DNA of 21,725 bases from Natronoplasma sp964602715 (GCA_964602715.1 CAZRSB010000032.1:1-21725), one strand, 5' to 3'. Shown: positions 1 through 8,076, numbered from the stretch's first letter. Numbers and translations are program-made. Notes: generated by a model from the sequence alone, not told the origin.

Positions 1-1
1 T

Positions 2-2428
2 GGCGGTGAGGGCAGGAACACGACGGATATGATGGATAACACTACTTTTGCAGATGCTGATTGGGATATCACCGATGTTGTTGATATAAATGAGAGAGAC
101 GAAGAATATATCTGGAATATAGTTGACATAGAAACATACCCCTTCTTTAGCTGGGAGACTACAAAGTCTACACATCCTCTCGCTTTTGATGTTACTGCAG
201 GCGACGGGTATGTAGACCTTAGTTGGGAAGAACCGAAAGACGACGGCGGTGCACCCATAACCGAATATAATATATATCGGGGCACTAGCAGTGGAGAATT
301 GTCGTTTTACACTAGTGTTAGTGGGATCATCACCAGTTACAGAGATGACGATATAACCAACGGTGTTACATACTACTATCATTTGAGTGCTGTAAACAGC
401 GCCGGTGAAGGACCCAAAACAGAAGAAAAATGGGATACACCATTAGGTTCTCCTTCTGCGCCGCAGAACTTCCAGGCGAAAGCATACGATGGTTATGTAG
501 ATCTTGACTGGGAGGAACCAGATGACGATGGAGGCTCTTCTATAATCAGCTATAAAATATACCGTGGTACCAGTAGCGGCGATCTAGAATTTTTCGATGA
601 TGTTGATGAAACCACCTTCAATTATAGAGATAACGATGTAACCAACGGTGTTACGTACTATTACCAGGTATGTGCGAGAAACGATGTAGGTGACGGTGAG
701 ATGTGTATAGAAGTAAGTGCAACCCCAGTGGGTATTCCTTCTGCACCACAACACCTAGAAGCCATCCCAGGTGACAGTACGGTGGAATTAGAATGGTCGG
801 CTCCGGATGACGACGGTGGTAGTATGATCACCGCATACAGGATATATCGTGGAACCACTAGTGGCAGTTTAAGTTTCTTCGACGATGTAGAAGGTGATAC
901 ATTATCATATACTGATACAGGTTTGACAAACGGTCAGACTTATTTCTATCAAGTGAGTGCGGTCAACGATGTAGACGAAGGCCCAATGTCCAGCGAAATG
1001 AGTGCTACGCCGATGTTTGAACCTAAACTCACTATAACTATAATTGGCGAAGGTAATACAGATCCTTCTGAAGGTACGCATACTTACGAGGAAGATGAAA
1101 CAGTAGTTGTAGAGGCCATACCTGATGAGGCCTGGATATTCAGCTACTGGACAGGGGACGTACCTGAAGATGAAGAAGAGAATGAAGTGATAGAAATAGT
1201 CATGGATGATGACAAGAGTTTAACAGCACACTTCGAGGAATCGGAAGTTATTTTCGAGATAACAAACTTCGATGTTGAACCAACAGAAGGTGAGGCACCG
1301 CTAGAAGTGACTATAACTGCCCATATAGAAAACATTGGAGATACTAAAGATACAATAGCTCTAGAAACAAACGATGAAGAGATAAACAGCTGGAGACTTC
1401 AACCAGGAGACAGCGTAAGCGTAGATGAAGACTACACTTACGATGAAGAAGGAGTGTATTATGTCAATCTTGGCCCCGAGAGTATAATGGTAAATGTAGG
1501 TGAGGTGGAGACTTTCACCCTAGATGTAAGTATCGAGGGAGAAGGAAAAGTAGAAATCGATTCAAAGCAAGAGGAATACGAAGATGGCACAGTAGTGGAA
1601 CTGACAGCGGAGCCAGACGATGGTTGGTATTTCGTGGAATGGACAGGAGATCATGAAGACGGATATCGTGAGATAACGATAATCATGGATGCAGACAAAA
1701 CACTGAAAGCTAACTTTGAAGAAATTGAAGAAGATGAGTACATTTTGACTATAAATACTGATGGTGGAGGAACTACTAACCCGGAGCCAGGAGATCACGT
1801 CTATAAAAAAGGGGAAGAGGTCACGGTAGAAGCGATTCCCACTGATGATTGGTATTTCGTAGGATGGACGAAACACTACGAAGGTACTGAAGAAGAGTTC
1901 ACCATAGTGATGGATAGTAACAAAGAAATCACGGCATGGTTTGATGAGGCCGAAGCCATATTTGAGACTGAGATAACTAATTACGATGAAGAAGTTGAAG
2001 AAGGAGAAAACATTACCCTTGAATACAGAGTCCAAAACATAGGTAATATTCAGGGAACTCAGGATTTAGTGTTCGTTATTGATGGCGATGAAACTACGGT
2101 TTATGAAGCACTCTCACTCGGCGCCCTCGAAGATTTCACAGGAGAATTTACTTGGACTCCAGATACAGCGGGAGAGTACGAGATAGGAGTCCTCGGCGAT
2201 AGTCCGGCCAATTTTGTTCGAATCACAGTGCAAGAAGTCACACCAGATGATGATGTTGAAGAGGAAGACGAACCAACGTTCTTATCGGAGTACTGGTGGT
2301 TGATCATTCTTTTAATGATAGCTTTGGTAGTCGTGATCGTTGTAATAATGGTCATGATGAAAGGCGATAAAGAAGAACCAGTTGAGGAACCGATTGAAGA
2401 ACCAGGAGACACAGAAGAGAAGGAATAG
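2..2428 (+). CDS. Surface protein with FnIII, InlB/List-type and CARDB-like domains, C-terminal membrane anchor (5' partial)
   Basis: The reading frame is open to the left window edge, so the first ATG (29) is probably internal and the N-terminus is missing. The first ~45 residues, ending in a TYPFFSW-like segment, resemble the tail of GLUG-type repeat domains in archaeal surface proteins. Counting from the Met at 29: three FnIII domains (about 50-138, 142-233, 237-329) share DDDGG and YRGTSSG-type loops; InlB/List-type repeats follow at about 333-404, 495-564 and 571-641, each with a W-T core and an MD-x-D/N-K end; CARDB-like beta domains lie at about 405-492 and 644-736; a hydrophobic helix spans 757-777; the tail is short and Glu-rich. 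Such proteins are usually exported and anchored with the bulk outside the cell, serving adhesion or envelope roles. The exact role is unknown. The extracellular part is strongly acidic. Confidence 0.85.
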   Translation, partial: GGEGRNTTDMMDNTTFADADWDITDVVDINERDEEYIWNIVDIETYPFFSWETTKSTHPLAFDVTAGDGYVDLSWEEPKDDGGAPITEYNIYRGTSSGELSFYTSVSGIITSYRDDDITNGVTYYYHLSAVNSAGEGPKTEEKWDTPLGSPSAPQNFQAKAYDGYVDLDWEEPDDDGGSSIISYKIYRGTSSGDLEFFDDVDETTFNYRDNDVTNGVTYYYQVCARNDVGDGEMCIEVSATPVGIPSAPQHLEAIPGDSTVELEWSAPDDDGGSMITAYRIYRGTTSGSLSFFDDVEGDTLSYTDTGLTNGQTYFYQVSAVNDVDEGPMSSEMSATPMFEPKLTITIIGEGNTDPSEGTHTYEEDETVVVEAIPDEAWIFSYWTGDVPEDEEENEVIEIVMDDDKSLTAHFEESEVIFEITNFDVEPTEGEAPLEVTITAHIENIGDTKDTIALETNDEEINSWRLQPGDSVSVDEDYTYDEEGVYYVNLGPESIMVNVGEVETFTLDVSIEGEGKVEIDSKQEEYEDGTVVELTAEPDDGWYFVEWTGDHEDGYREITIIMDADKTLKANFEEIEEDEYILTINTDGGGTTNPEPGDHVYKKGEEVTVEAIPTDDWYFVGWTKHYEGTEEEFTIVMDSNKEITAWFDEAEAIFETEITNYDEEVEEGENITLEYRVQNIGNIQGTQDLVFVIDGDETTVYEALSLGALEDFTGEFTWTPDTAGEYEIGVLGDSPANFVRITVQEVTPDDDVEEEDEPTFLSEYWWLIILLMIALVVVIVVIMVMMKGDKEEPVEEPIEEPGDTEEKE
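176..1015 (+). repeat. Three tandem FnIII-coding repeats, period about 285 bp
   Basis: Three consecutive coding units of roughly 270-280 bp encode the FnIII domains. Units one and two stay very alike at DNA level, for example around 358-380 and 640-662, where both read accaacggtgttac followed by Tyr codons. This points to fairly recent internal duplication. Such repeats can recombine and change copy number. Confidence 0.75.
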
Positions 2429-2461
2429 ATAGAAATATATACATAATTCAGTAAACAATAA

Positions 2462-2482
2462 AACTCTTTCTACTCTTTTTTT
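2462..2482 (+). terminator. T-rich tract after the surface-protein gene
   Basis: A pyrimidine-rich tract ending in a run of seven T lies 35-55 bp after the stop codon and upstream of the gltX promoter. Archaeal transcription commonly ends at such T-rich tracts without a strong hairpin. I see no stable stem beside it. Confidence 0.4.
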
Positions 2483-2545
2483 GAAAAATTCACAGAAAGC
2501 AAATCAAGACATGGTAGAAAGTAAAAAATCTTCAAGGAAAAATTC

Positions 2546-2553
2546 CATATATC
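2546..2553 (+). promoter_or_regulatory. TATA box of gltX
   Basis: The sequence catatatc is centred about 26 bp before the ATG at 2575, with an A-rich BRE-like stretch upstream and no Shine-Dalgarno sequence between. This is the geometry of a leaderless archaeal transcript and supports the chosen start. Confidence 0.5.
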
Positions 2554-2574
2554 TACTGTCATTATTTCACGGAT

Positions 2575-4239
2575 ATGTCAGGGAAAAGAAAAGAAATCAT
2601 TCGGAAGTACGCTTTAAGGAATGCCATCAAATTTGAAAGTGAGGCAAACATCGGTCCAGTTATGGGTAAAGTCATGGGTGAATGTGATGAATGCAAAAAG
2701 GATCCTGAAGGAACAAAAGAGATGGTGATGAATATAGTGCAAGAAGTCAACAAAATGACCCTTGAAGAACAAACTAAGGAATTGGAAAAATTGATGCCTG
2801 AATTTTTTGAAGAGGAAGAAAAGGAAGAAGAAGATAATAAACTTCCCGAGATCGATTCTGAAGAAGTGGTTATGAGGATGGCACCATATCCTTCTGGTCC
2901 GCTGCATATAGGAAATGCTAGGATGGTCATCCTAAATGATGAATATACTAAGAGGAATAATGGAGAATTGGTGCTTTTTTATGACGACACTATAGGATCT
3001 GAAGCTAAGAGATTACTTCCGGAAGCCTATGACATGATAAAAGAAGGATTAGAATGGTTAGATGTTGAGTGGCACGATACATATTTCAAATCCGATCGTA
3101 TGGACATATATTATGACTATGCTAAAAAAATATTAGAGATGGGCGAGGCCTATGTTTGTATGTGTGAGCAGGAAAAATTGAGTGAGTACAGAGAGAAGGG
3201 AAAAGAATGTGATCATAGAAACCATTCTAAAGAAAAAAACTTAGAATTTTGGGAAAAAATGTTGTCAGGTGCTATGGAAGAAGGCGAGGCTATTGTACGG
3301 CTAAAGACGGACATGCAGCATCCTGATCCTGCTTTTAGAGACAGAGTACTCTTCCGCATATGCAAAAGGAACCATCCTAGAGTGGGTGAGAGATATTCGG
3401 TTTGGCCTTTACTTGAATTTTCATGGGCTATCGATGATCATCTTTTGGGTATGACACACATCTTGAGAGGTAAGGATCTGGTGATGGAAGACAAGATGGA
3501 GGGATACATATGGGATCTTTTTGGCTGGGAAAAACCGGAATTTTTGCATTATGGGATGTTACGTTTGAAGGATATAAATCTAAGTAAAAGTGAATTTCAA
3601 CGTATGTTGAGGGAAGATAAATTAGATGGATGGAATGATCCAAGGACATGGTCTTTACAATCTTTGAAAAGAAGAGGTATAAGACCTGAAGCTGTAAGAG
3701 ATTTCATTTTGGATTTTGGGATGTCTGAAACAGATATAGAAGTGGCTCCTTCCAAACTATACGCGAAAAACAGAGAACTCATCGATCCTGAAGCTAATAG
3801 ATATTTCTTTGTACCCGATCCTGTAAAGATCAAATTGAAAGGGGAAATAGAGATGGATAAAGCCAAGATATCTAGGCATCCAAGTGATCCTGAAAGGGGA
3901 TACAGAGAGCTAGAAGTTAGTGATGAAGTATACATACCTAAACAAGAATGGGAAGATAGTCAGGGAAAGGAGATAAGATTAAAGAATTTCTGTAATGTTA
4001 TGATCGATGGAAAAGAAGCAGAGATAACAGATTACGAAAATAAAGACATACTGAAGATACAGTGGTTGGTTGACGGCACTCAGGTGACAGTGGAAAAGAT
4101 AGATACTGAGATGGAGAAAGGTCTCGGAGAAAAAAATTTATTTGAATCAAAGATCGGCGACATTATACAGTTTGAGAGATATGGATTCGTTAAGGTATTA
4201 GAAAAAGAACCTTATTTTGTTACATTCGCCCATCGCTAA
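2575..4239 (+). CDS. gltX: Glutamyl-tRNA synthetase, archaeal type
   Basis: Class I aminoacyl-tRNA synthetase of 554 aa that charges tRNA(Glu) with glutamate. Archaeal enzymes are usually non-discriminating and also make Glu-tRNA(Gln) for transamidation. The extension of about 95 residues before the catalytic domain, ending in a Glu-rich linker (about 78-88), is normal for archaeal GluRS. The signature APYPSGPLHIGNAR carries HIGH as HIGN at 111-114. The KMSKS equivalent is LSKS at 336-339. A Cys/His cluster (C195, C197, C212, H214 or H217) matches the zinc-binding insertion. The C-terminal part (about 400-554) is the archaeal/eukaryotic-type beta-barrel anticodon-binding region. Full length, with no disrupted motif. 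It is preceded by its own TATA box and followed after 38 bp by a small membrane-protein gene. Confidence 0.95.
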   Translation: MSGKRKEIIRKYALRNAIKFESEANIGPVMGKVMGECDECKKDPEGTKEMVMNIVQEVNKMTLEEQTKELEKLMPEFFEEEEKEEEDNKLPEIDSEEVVMRMAPYPSGPLHIGNARMVILNDEYTKRNNGELVLFYDDTIGSEAKRLLPEAYDMIKEGLEWLDVEWHDTYFKSDRMDIYYDYAKKILEMGEAYVCMCEQEKLSEYREKGKECDHRNHSKEKNLEFWEKMLSGAMEEGEAIVRLKTDMQHPDPAFRDRVLFRICKRNHPRVGERYSVWPLLEFSWAIDDHLLGMTHILRGKDLVMEDKMEGYIWDLFGWEKPEFLHYGMLRLKDINLSKSEFQRMLREDKLDGWNDPRTWSLQSLKRRGIRPEAVRDFILDFGMSETDIEVAPSKLYAKNRELIDPEANRYFFVPDPVKIKLKGEIEMDKAKISRHPSDPERGYRELEVSDEVYIPKQEWEDSQGKEIRLKNFCNVMIDGKEAEITDYENKDILKIQWLVDGTQVTVEKIDTEMEKGLGEKNLFESKIGDIIQFERYGFVKVLEKEPYFVTFAHR

Positions 4240-4277
4240 AACCAAAAAGTAATTTAATACCGCCTTTATATGAAGGC

Positions 4278-4466
4278 ATGGAACAGCACAAGCACTGTAG
4301 GATATGTGAAAAAACCATCCCTTTAGATGAAGATTTTTGCTCTAAGAAGTGTAAAAACGAGTTCGAAGAAATAGTAAATAGTAGAAAAAAGAAGCAGTAT
4401 ATCGTGTATGCTCTGTTCATAATATTTTTGATAGTCATGGCTCTAAGCCTTTTGTATCCTACATAA
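4278..4466 (+). CDS. Small DUF2116-like zinc-ribbon membrane protein
   Basis: A 62-aa protein. Its N-terminal half carries four cysteines (C7, C10, C21, C25) in a CxxC-x10-CxxxC pattern, expected to bind one zinc. A basic stretch (RKKKQ, about 36-40) and one hydrophobic helix (about 41-59) follow, so the zinc knuckle probably faces the cytoplasm. This layout matches the archaeal DUF2116 family, whose function is unknown. A TATA-like element (about 4251-4258) lies some 23 bp upstream of the ATG, suggesting a leaderless start. Only 13 bp separate its stop from the coaD start, so the two are probably co-transcribed. The family name rests on the Cys pattern plus the membrane helix. Confidence 0.75.
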   Translation: MEQHKHCRICEKTIPLDEDFCSKKCKNEFEEIVNSRKKKQYIVYALFIIFLIVMALSLLYPT

Positions 4467-4479
4467 GATATGATAGATT

Positions 4480-5442
4480 ATGACTCGAAAAGTGATAGTT
4501 GGAGGAACATTTGATCATATTCATATTGGCCATCAAAGATTATTGAAAACGGCTCTAAAAGAGGGAGAGACCACCGTTGGTCTAGTCTCTGATGAGATGT
4601 TGGAAGAATGGAAACCTGATGTAGATAAAAAGTTTGAGGAAAGGAAAAAAGACCTTGAAGATTTTCTCTCCTCGTATGGTGATGAGTGGAATGTAGTAAA
4701 GATAGACGATCCTTACAGAAAAGCTGTAGAAGGAGATTATGATGTATTAGTGGTATCATATGAAACCATAGAGAGGGGAAAAAAAATCAATGAGATGAGA
4801 AAGGATGAGGGTAAAGAACCTCTGAAGTTGGTAGAAGTTCCACCTGTTTTAGCTGAAGATTTTCTGCCTGCAAAGTCTACCAGAATCAGGCAGGGCGACA
4901 TAGATAAAGAAGGGAGCAGATTGACACCAGTGAAATTACATCTTGGATCAAAGAATCCTACAAAGAGAAAGGCTGTGGAATCTTCCCTTTCAGAATATTT
5001 TGAGTTTGTTTTAGAGTGTAGTGAAGTAAATTCGATTGTTGATCAACCAGTCAACGAGGAGATAATTAGATGTGCAGAAAAGAGAGCAGAAGTCCCTGAA
5101 AGTTTTGATTATGGTATCGGTGTAGAAAGCGGGATAGTTAAGACAGATGAGAGGATATTTTCCCTAGAATATGTTGTAATAAAGGATAGGTATGGATTCA
5201 AGTCTGCCGGTCACGGTCCTGGTTTTCCCCTACCAGAAGATTGGAAGGATCTACTGAAAGGAGATAGATCTTTGACGGAACAGATGAAGGTAATATTTAG
5301 TGATGATGCTGAAAAGAGAGGTTCTGTAGATTTACTTACTAAAGGCAAGGTAACTCGAGAAGATTGTATAAAGACAGCTTGTGATGTAGCCATGATCCCT
5401 AGATTAAATTTTGAGATTTACCGTAAAAAATCGACAGGATAG
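4480..5442 (+). CDS. coaD: Fusion: phosphopantetheine adenylyltransferase (CoaD) + DUF84 inosine/xanthosine triphosphatase
   Basis: A 320-aa protein with two enzyme domains. Residues 1-145 are an archaeal-type phosphopantetheine adenylyltransferase, the penultimate step of coenzyme A synthesis (4'-phosphopantetheine + ATP to dephospho-CoA). It shows the nucleotidyltransferase motif GGTFDHIHIGH (8-18) and the STRIR motif (133-137). Residues 151-316 match the DUF84/YjjX family, which hydrolyses non-canonical purine triphosphates such as ITP and XTP. It has the GSKNPTKRKAV entry motif (156-166) and the GIGVESG loop (212-218). Each domain is close to its normal stand-alone size and the frame is continuous. 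Both domains handle nucleotides, but a shared pathway is not obvious. It lies 13 bp after the zinc-ribbon gene. Both domain assignments are strong. Whether both are active cannot be told here. Confidence 0.92.
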   Translation: MTRKVIVGGTFDHIHIGHQRLLKTALKEGETTVGLVSDEMLEEWKPDVDKKFEERKKDLEDFLSSYGDEWNVVKIDDPYRKAVEGDYDVLVVSYETIERGKKINEMRKDEGKEPLKLVEVPPVLAEDFLPAKSTRIRQGDIDKEGSRLTPVKLHLGSKNPTKRKAVESSLSEYFEFVLECSEVNSIVDQPVNEEIIRCAEKRAEVPESFDYGIGVESGIVKTDERIFSLEYVVIKDRYGFKSAGHGPGFPLPEDWKDLLKGDRSLTEQMKVIFSDDAEKRGSVDLLTKGKVTREDCIKTACDVAMIPRLNFEIYRKKSTG

Positions 5443-5445
5443 GGG

Positions 5446-5459
5446 AAATATTTAATAAT
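5446..5459 (+). promoter_or_regulatory. TATA box of the rps19e-eif6 operon
   Basis: The sequence aaatatttaataat, just after the coaD stop, is the best TATA element before the ribosomal operon. It is preceded by a purine-rich BRE-like aggggaa. It predicts a start of transcription near 5480 and a leader of about 35 nt before the rps19e ATG. Confidence 0.5.
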
Positions 5460-5516
5460 AGGTCTTAAGTATGAGGTGAATACTTAACATTGATCTTATC
5501 TGGAGTGTAATAGCCT

Positions 5517-5969
5517 ATGGTAACAGTATATGATGTTCCCCCGAACAAATTGATAAAGGAAGCGAGCGGAAAAATCAAAGAAAGAGAGAATATCCAGGAG
5601 CCTGAATGGGCTAAATTCGTCAAAACTGGAGTTCATAAAGAGAAGGCCCCCGATCAGGAGGATTGGTGGTACGATAGAGTCTCTGCAGTACTTAGAAGTG
5701 TTTACCTAGAAGGGCCTATAGGTGTTTCAAGGCTCAAATCAAAATATGGGGGCAAACAGAGAAGAGGAGCTAAGCCTGAAAAATCTGTTAAAGGATCCGG
5801 ATCGATAATCCGTGAGTCCTTGAAACAGCTCGAATCGGCAGGTCTAGTAGAAAAGTCAGATGAAGGAAGAGTTGTTACTTCCGAAGGACAATCATTCCTT
5901 GATAATACCGCCAATGAAGTGATGAAAGAAATGGCGAAAGATAATCCTGAATTCTCTAAGTATCTATAA
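5517..5969 (+). CDS. rps19e: Ribosomal protein S19e
   Basis: A 150-aa small-subunit ribosomal protein of the S19e family, shared by archaea and eukaryotes and absent from bacteria. Recognisable parts are the TVYDVPPNKLI start, the EWAKFVKTG segment, the WWYDRVSAVLRSVY core, the GPIGVSRLKSKYGG loop and the winged-helix end with RESLKQLESAGLVEK. Length is normal. It opens the conserved archaeal operon S19e-PDCD5-L39e-L31e-eIF6, with the next start 24 bp after its stop. Confidence 0.96.
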   Translation: MVTVYDVPPNKLIKEASGKIKERENIQEPEWAKFVKTGVHKEKAPDQEDWWYDRVSAVLRSVYLEGPIGVSRLKSKYGGKQRRGAKPEKSVKGSGSIIRESLKQLESAGLVEKSDEGRVVTSEGQSFLDNTANEVMKEMAKDNPEFSKYL

Positions 5970-5993
5970 CGCATGTTTAAAGGTGGTGCCTCT

Positions 5994-6326
5994 ATGGCTG
6001 ATGATGAAGAACTTGAAGAGTTGAGGAAAAAGAAGATGCAGGAGATAAAGGAGAGTCAGGATTCTAGAGAAGCCCAAGAGGACGCAAAGAAACAGATGGA
6101 GGCACAAAAAAAGGCCGTTCTTAGGAAAATAATGACCCCTGAAGCTAGAGAGAGACTGGGAAGAGTAAAGGTCGCTAGGCCTCAACTTGCTGAACAGATA
6201 GAATCTCAGCTGGTCGCGCTGGCTCAAAGAGGAGCAACGAATGAGAAAATTGATGATCAAACACTTAAAAAATTATTAAAAAAACTTTCAGGTCAAAAGA
6301 AAGAAATCAACATCAAAAGGAGGTAA
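5994..6326 (+). CDS. PDCD5-family DNA-binding protein
   Basis: A 110-aa protein of the archaeal PDCD5 (TFAR19) family: a charged N-terminal helix, then a three-helix core with LTPEARERL-like (here MTPEARERLGRVK) and a conserved VALAQRG segment. Archaeal members bind DNA in vitro and are almost always encoded beside S19e and L39e; the cellular role is unsettled. An in-frame ATG at 5973 would add seven residues. I prefer 5994 because a Shine-Dalgarno-like aggtggtg (5981-5988) sits directly before it and MADDEELEELR matches family N-termini. The rpl39e ribosome-binding site overlaps the stop codon. Confidence 0.93.
   Translation: MADDEELEELRKKKMQEIKESQDSREAQEDAKKQMEAQKKAVLRKIMTPEARERLGRVKVARPQLAEQIESQLVALAQRGATNEKIDDQTLKKLLKKLSGQKKEINIKRR
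6317..6324 (+). promoter_or_regulatory. Strong Shine-Dalgarno site for rpl39e overlapping the upstream stop
   Basis: The sequence aaggaggt lies 7 nt before the rpl39e ATG. Its last base is the first base of the PDCD5 TAA codon, so translation of the two genes may be coupled. It also fixes the start of the very short L39e gene. Confidence 0.75.
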
Positions 6327-6331
6327 TATAA

Positions 6332-6487
6332 ATGGCAAGTAACAAACCAGGTCCAAAAAAACGTAGACTTCTTAAAAAAGGAAAGCAAAATAAAAGAGTC
6401 CCCGCATGGGTGATGCAGAAGACCAATCGAAACTTCACCCGTAATCCTAAAAGGAGAAATTGGCGCAGGGATAACATAGACGAATAG
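6332..6487 (+). CDS. rpl39e: Ribosomal protein L39e
   Basis: A 51-residue, highly basic protein. It begins MASNKPGPKKRRLLKKG, contains the family core VPAWVMQKTNRNFTRNPKRRNWRR and ends IDE. This is full length for L39e, the smallest archaeal large-subunit protein, which lines the peptide exit tunnel. The strong ribosome-binding site at 6317-6324 and conserved neighbours (PDCD5 before, L31e after) leave little doubt. Its size makes it easy to miss by length filters. Confidence 0.96.
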   Translation: MASNKPGPKKRRLLKKGKQNKRVPAWVMQKTNRNFTRNPKRRNWRRDNIDE

Positions 6488-6508
6488 ATTTTAAAGTTGG
6501 TGTAAACG

Positions 6509-6775
6509 ATGGTCGATACAGAAGAGAGGATTATGAACATACCTTTAAGAGAGGCAAAACAGACTCCTACTAGCAAGAGAGCTTCGAAAGCTATGAAATT
6601 GGTAAGAGAGTTTGTATCCAATAATATGAACGTTCCTGAAGAGGATGTTTGGATTGATTCAAGTACAAATGAAGAAATATGGGACAGAGGACTTAAGAAG
6701 CCTCCATCTAAAATAAAAGTCAAAGCTATAAAGTTCGAAGACGGTATAGTAGAAGTTTCTGTTCCGAGAGAGTGA
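6509..6775 (+). CDS. rpl31e: Ribosomal protein L31e
   Basis: An 88-aa large-subunit protein of the archaeal/eukaryotic L31e family. Typical segments are the RIMNIPLREAK start, the KRASKAMKLVREFVSNN helix, and the VWIDSSTNEEIWDRGLKKPPSKIKVKA region. It lies 21 bp after L39e, with a weak Shine-Dalgarno-like ttggtgt upstream, and only 3 bp before the eIF6 start, so the genes are co-transcribed. Confidence 0.96.
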   Translation: MVDTEERIMNIPLREAKQTPTSKRASKAMKLVREFVSNNMNVPEEDVWIDSSTNEEIWDRGLKKPPSKIKVKAIKFEDGIVEVSVPRE

Positions 6776-6778
6776 TTT

Positions 6779-7429
6779 ATGCTCCAGAAACACGCTATCG
6801 AATCTCATCCTTATATAGGCGTTTTTTCCACAGTATCGGAGGATTTGGTAGTTGTCCCTCCTATAGATTCTGAAGTTTTTGAAGATGTTCTAGGATGTCC
6901 CGTCGTAAAGACCACTGTAGGAGGCACGAGAGTTAATGGAGCCCTGATGGATATCAATTCTGAGGGTGCAGTAGTTTCAGATATAATTGAAGAGAGAGAA
7001 ATAGAAAAGCTAATAGAATACACGAACGTGACGGTTATACCCGATATGAATAATGCCTTGGGTAATAATATTTTACTTAATGATAACGGAGCGTTGATAC
7101 ATCCAGATTTTGAAGAGAAGACGAAGGAAGCGATAGAAACTGAACTAGATATAAAAGTTGCTAAAGGCACTATAGCCGGTATTAGTATGGTTGGATCTGT
7201 CGCGGTAGCCACCAATAAAGGCGTGCTATGTCACCCTCAGGCATCGGATAAAGAGATCGAAAAATTGGAAGAAGTTTTTGATGTGCCAGTAAGTAAAGGC
7301 ACGGCTAATCACGGATCTGGATGGATAGGAACATGTTTAGTTGCCAATTCGAAGGGCGCAGTGATAGGAAATCAAACCACCCCTATCGAGATGGGTAGGA
7401 TAGAAGAAGGATTAGGTTATCTAGATTGA
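6779..7429 (+). CDS. eif6: Translation initiation factor 6 (anti-association factor)
   Basis: A 216-aa protein of the eIF6 family. It binds the large ribosomal subunit at the L14e/L23 surface and blocks joining of the subunits. The pseudo-fivefold repeat is visible: the segments NGALMDINSEGAVVSD, NNILLNDNGALIHPD, MVGSVAVATNKGVLCHP and CLVANSKGAVIGNQTT each carry the strand-G-x-hydrophobic pattern. Length is normal and the start is 3 bp after L31e. In many archaea the operon continues with L18Ae/LX, prefoldin alpha and ftsY. Here it ends, and a gene on the other strand converges with 5 bp between stop codons. Confidence 0.96.
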   Translation: MLQKHAIESHPYIGVFSTVSEDLVVVPPIDSEVFEDVLGCPVVKTTVGGTRVNGALMDINSEGAVVSDIIEEREIEKLIEYTNVTVIPDMNNALGNNILLNDNGALIHPDFEEKTKEAIETELDIKVAKGTIAGISMVGSVAVATNKGVLCHPQASDKEIEKLEEVFDVPVSKGTANHGSGWIGTCLVANSKGAVIGNQTTPIEMGRIEEGLGYLD

Positions 7430-7434
7430 TTTTT

Positions 7435-8076
7435 TCATAAAGAAAATGCCCATATCTCAGTTGAGTCGGGTAGATCATGTTTTATAAAGTCAAGTTCTAC
7501 ACCGACTTTAAACGTTTTATCTTCAGGAAACATCGAAAGTAAAGGATCAAGTCTACCAATATCTAAAGAGAGCCCTCCTATTTTGAAATGCATAGGTACT
7601 GCTATCTTTGGTTTGATCTCGTCGATGACTTTTTTTGCTTCTTTTGCTCCGATCGTAAAATTTCCGCCAACTGGGACGAAAAGGAAGTCCACTTCACCTA
7701 TCTCTTCAACCAATTTGTTTTTTGGTAAATGGCCAAGATCTCCAAGGTGGCAAAAATTCGTACCATTCATCTTGAATTTAAATACTATGTTTTTTCCTCT
7801 TATTTCCCCCTCTTCTTCATCATGGTATGATTCAAATCCTTTGATTTTGATCCCGTTTACCTCTTTTTCAACTGCCTCTCTGATTATATCAGAGTCCTGT
7901 TTTTGGACTTCCCGAACAGCATTGTGATCGTAATGGTCGTGCGATACTAAAATCACGTCACCCTTCACTTGAGGCGGGTTTATCCCTATACTTTTTCCAT
8001 CGTGTGGGTCTGTCACTATGATGTTTTTATCGTCTTCCAGTTCAAAACATGAATGACCATGCCATCTTACCCTCAT
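7435..8076 (-). CDS. Metallo-beta-lactamase-fold hydrolase, COG2220/UlaG-like
   Basis: A 213-aa hydrolase with a two-metal beta-lactamase fold. The start MRVRWHGHSCF is typical of the UlaG/UPF0173-like branch. The HDHYDH metal motif is at 46-51, HLGDLGH at 110-116 supplies a further His and Asp, and VPMHF contains the late His 163. The family includes lactonases and many proteins of unknown substrate; the substrate here cannot be told. A GTG at 8085, three codons upstream, is an alternative start and lies about 25 bp from a TATA-like element at 8106-8114. I prefer the ATG at 8076 from family N-termini. It converges on eIF6 and diverges from the GrpB gene. Confidence 0.88.
   Translation of the reverse strand: MRVRWHGHSCFELEDDKNIIVTDPHDGKSIGINPPQVKGDVILVSHDHYDHNAVREVQKQDSDIIREAVEKEVNGIKIKGFESYHDEEEGEIRGKNIVFKFKMNGTNFCHLGDLGHLPKNKLVEEIGEVDFLFVPVGGNFTIGAKEAKKVIDEIKPKIAVPMHFKIGGLSLDIGRLDPLLSMFPEDKTFKVGVELDFIKHDLPDSTEIWAFSL

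Noticed and set aside
1562..2035. 157-codon open frame on the minus strand inside the surface-protein gene
   Set aside because: It lies opposite a well-supported coding frame, its product is Phe/Ser-rich low-quality sequence typical of the antisense of acidic codons, and no start signals are seen.
5973..5993. Longer start for the PDCD5-family gene
   Set aside because: The Shine-Dalgarno-like site at 5981-5988 lies inside this extension and directly precedes the ATG at 5994, which also matches family N-termini.
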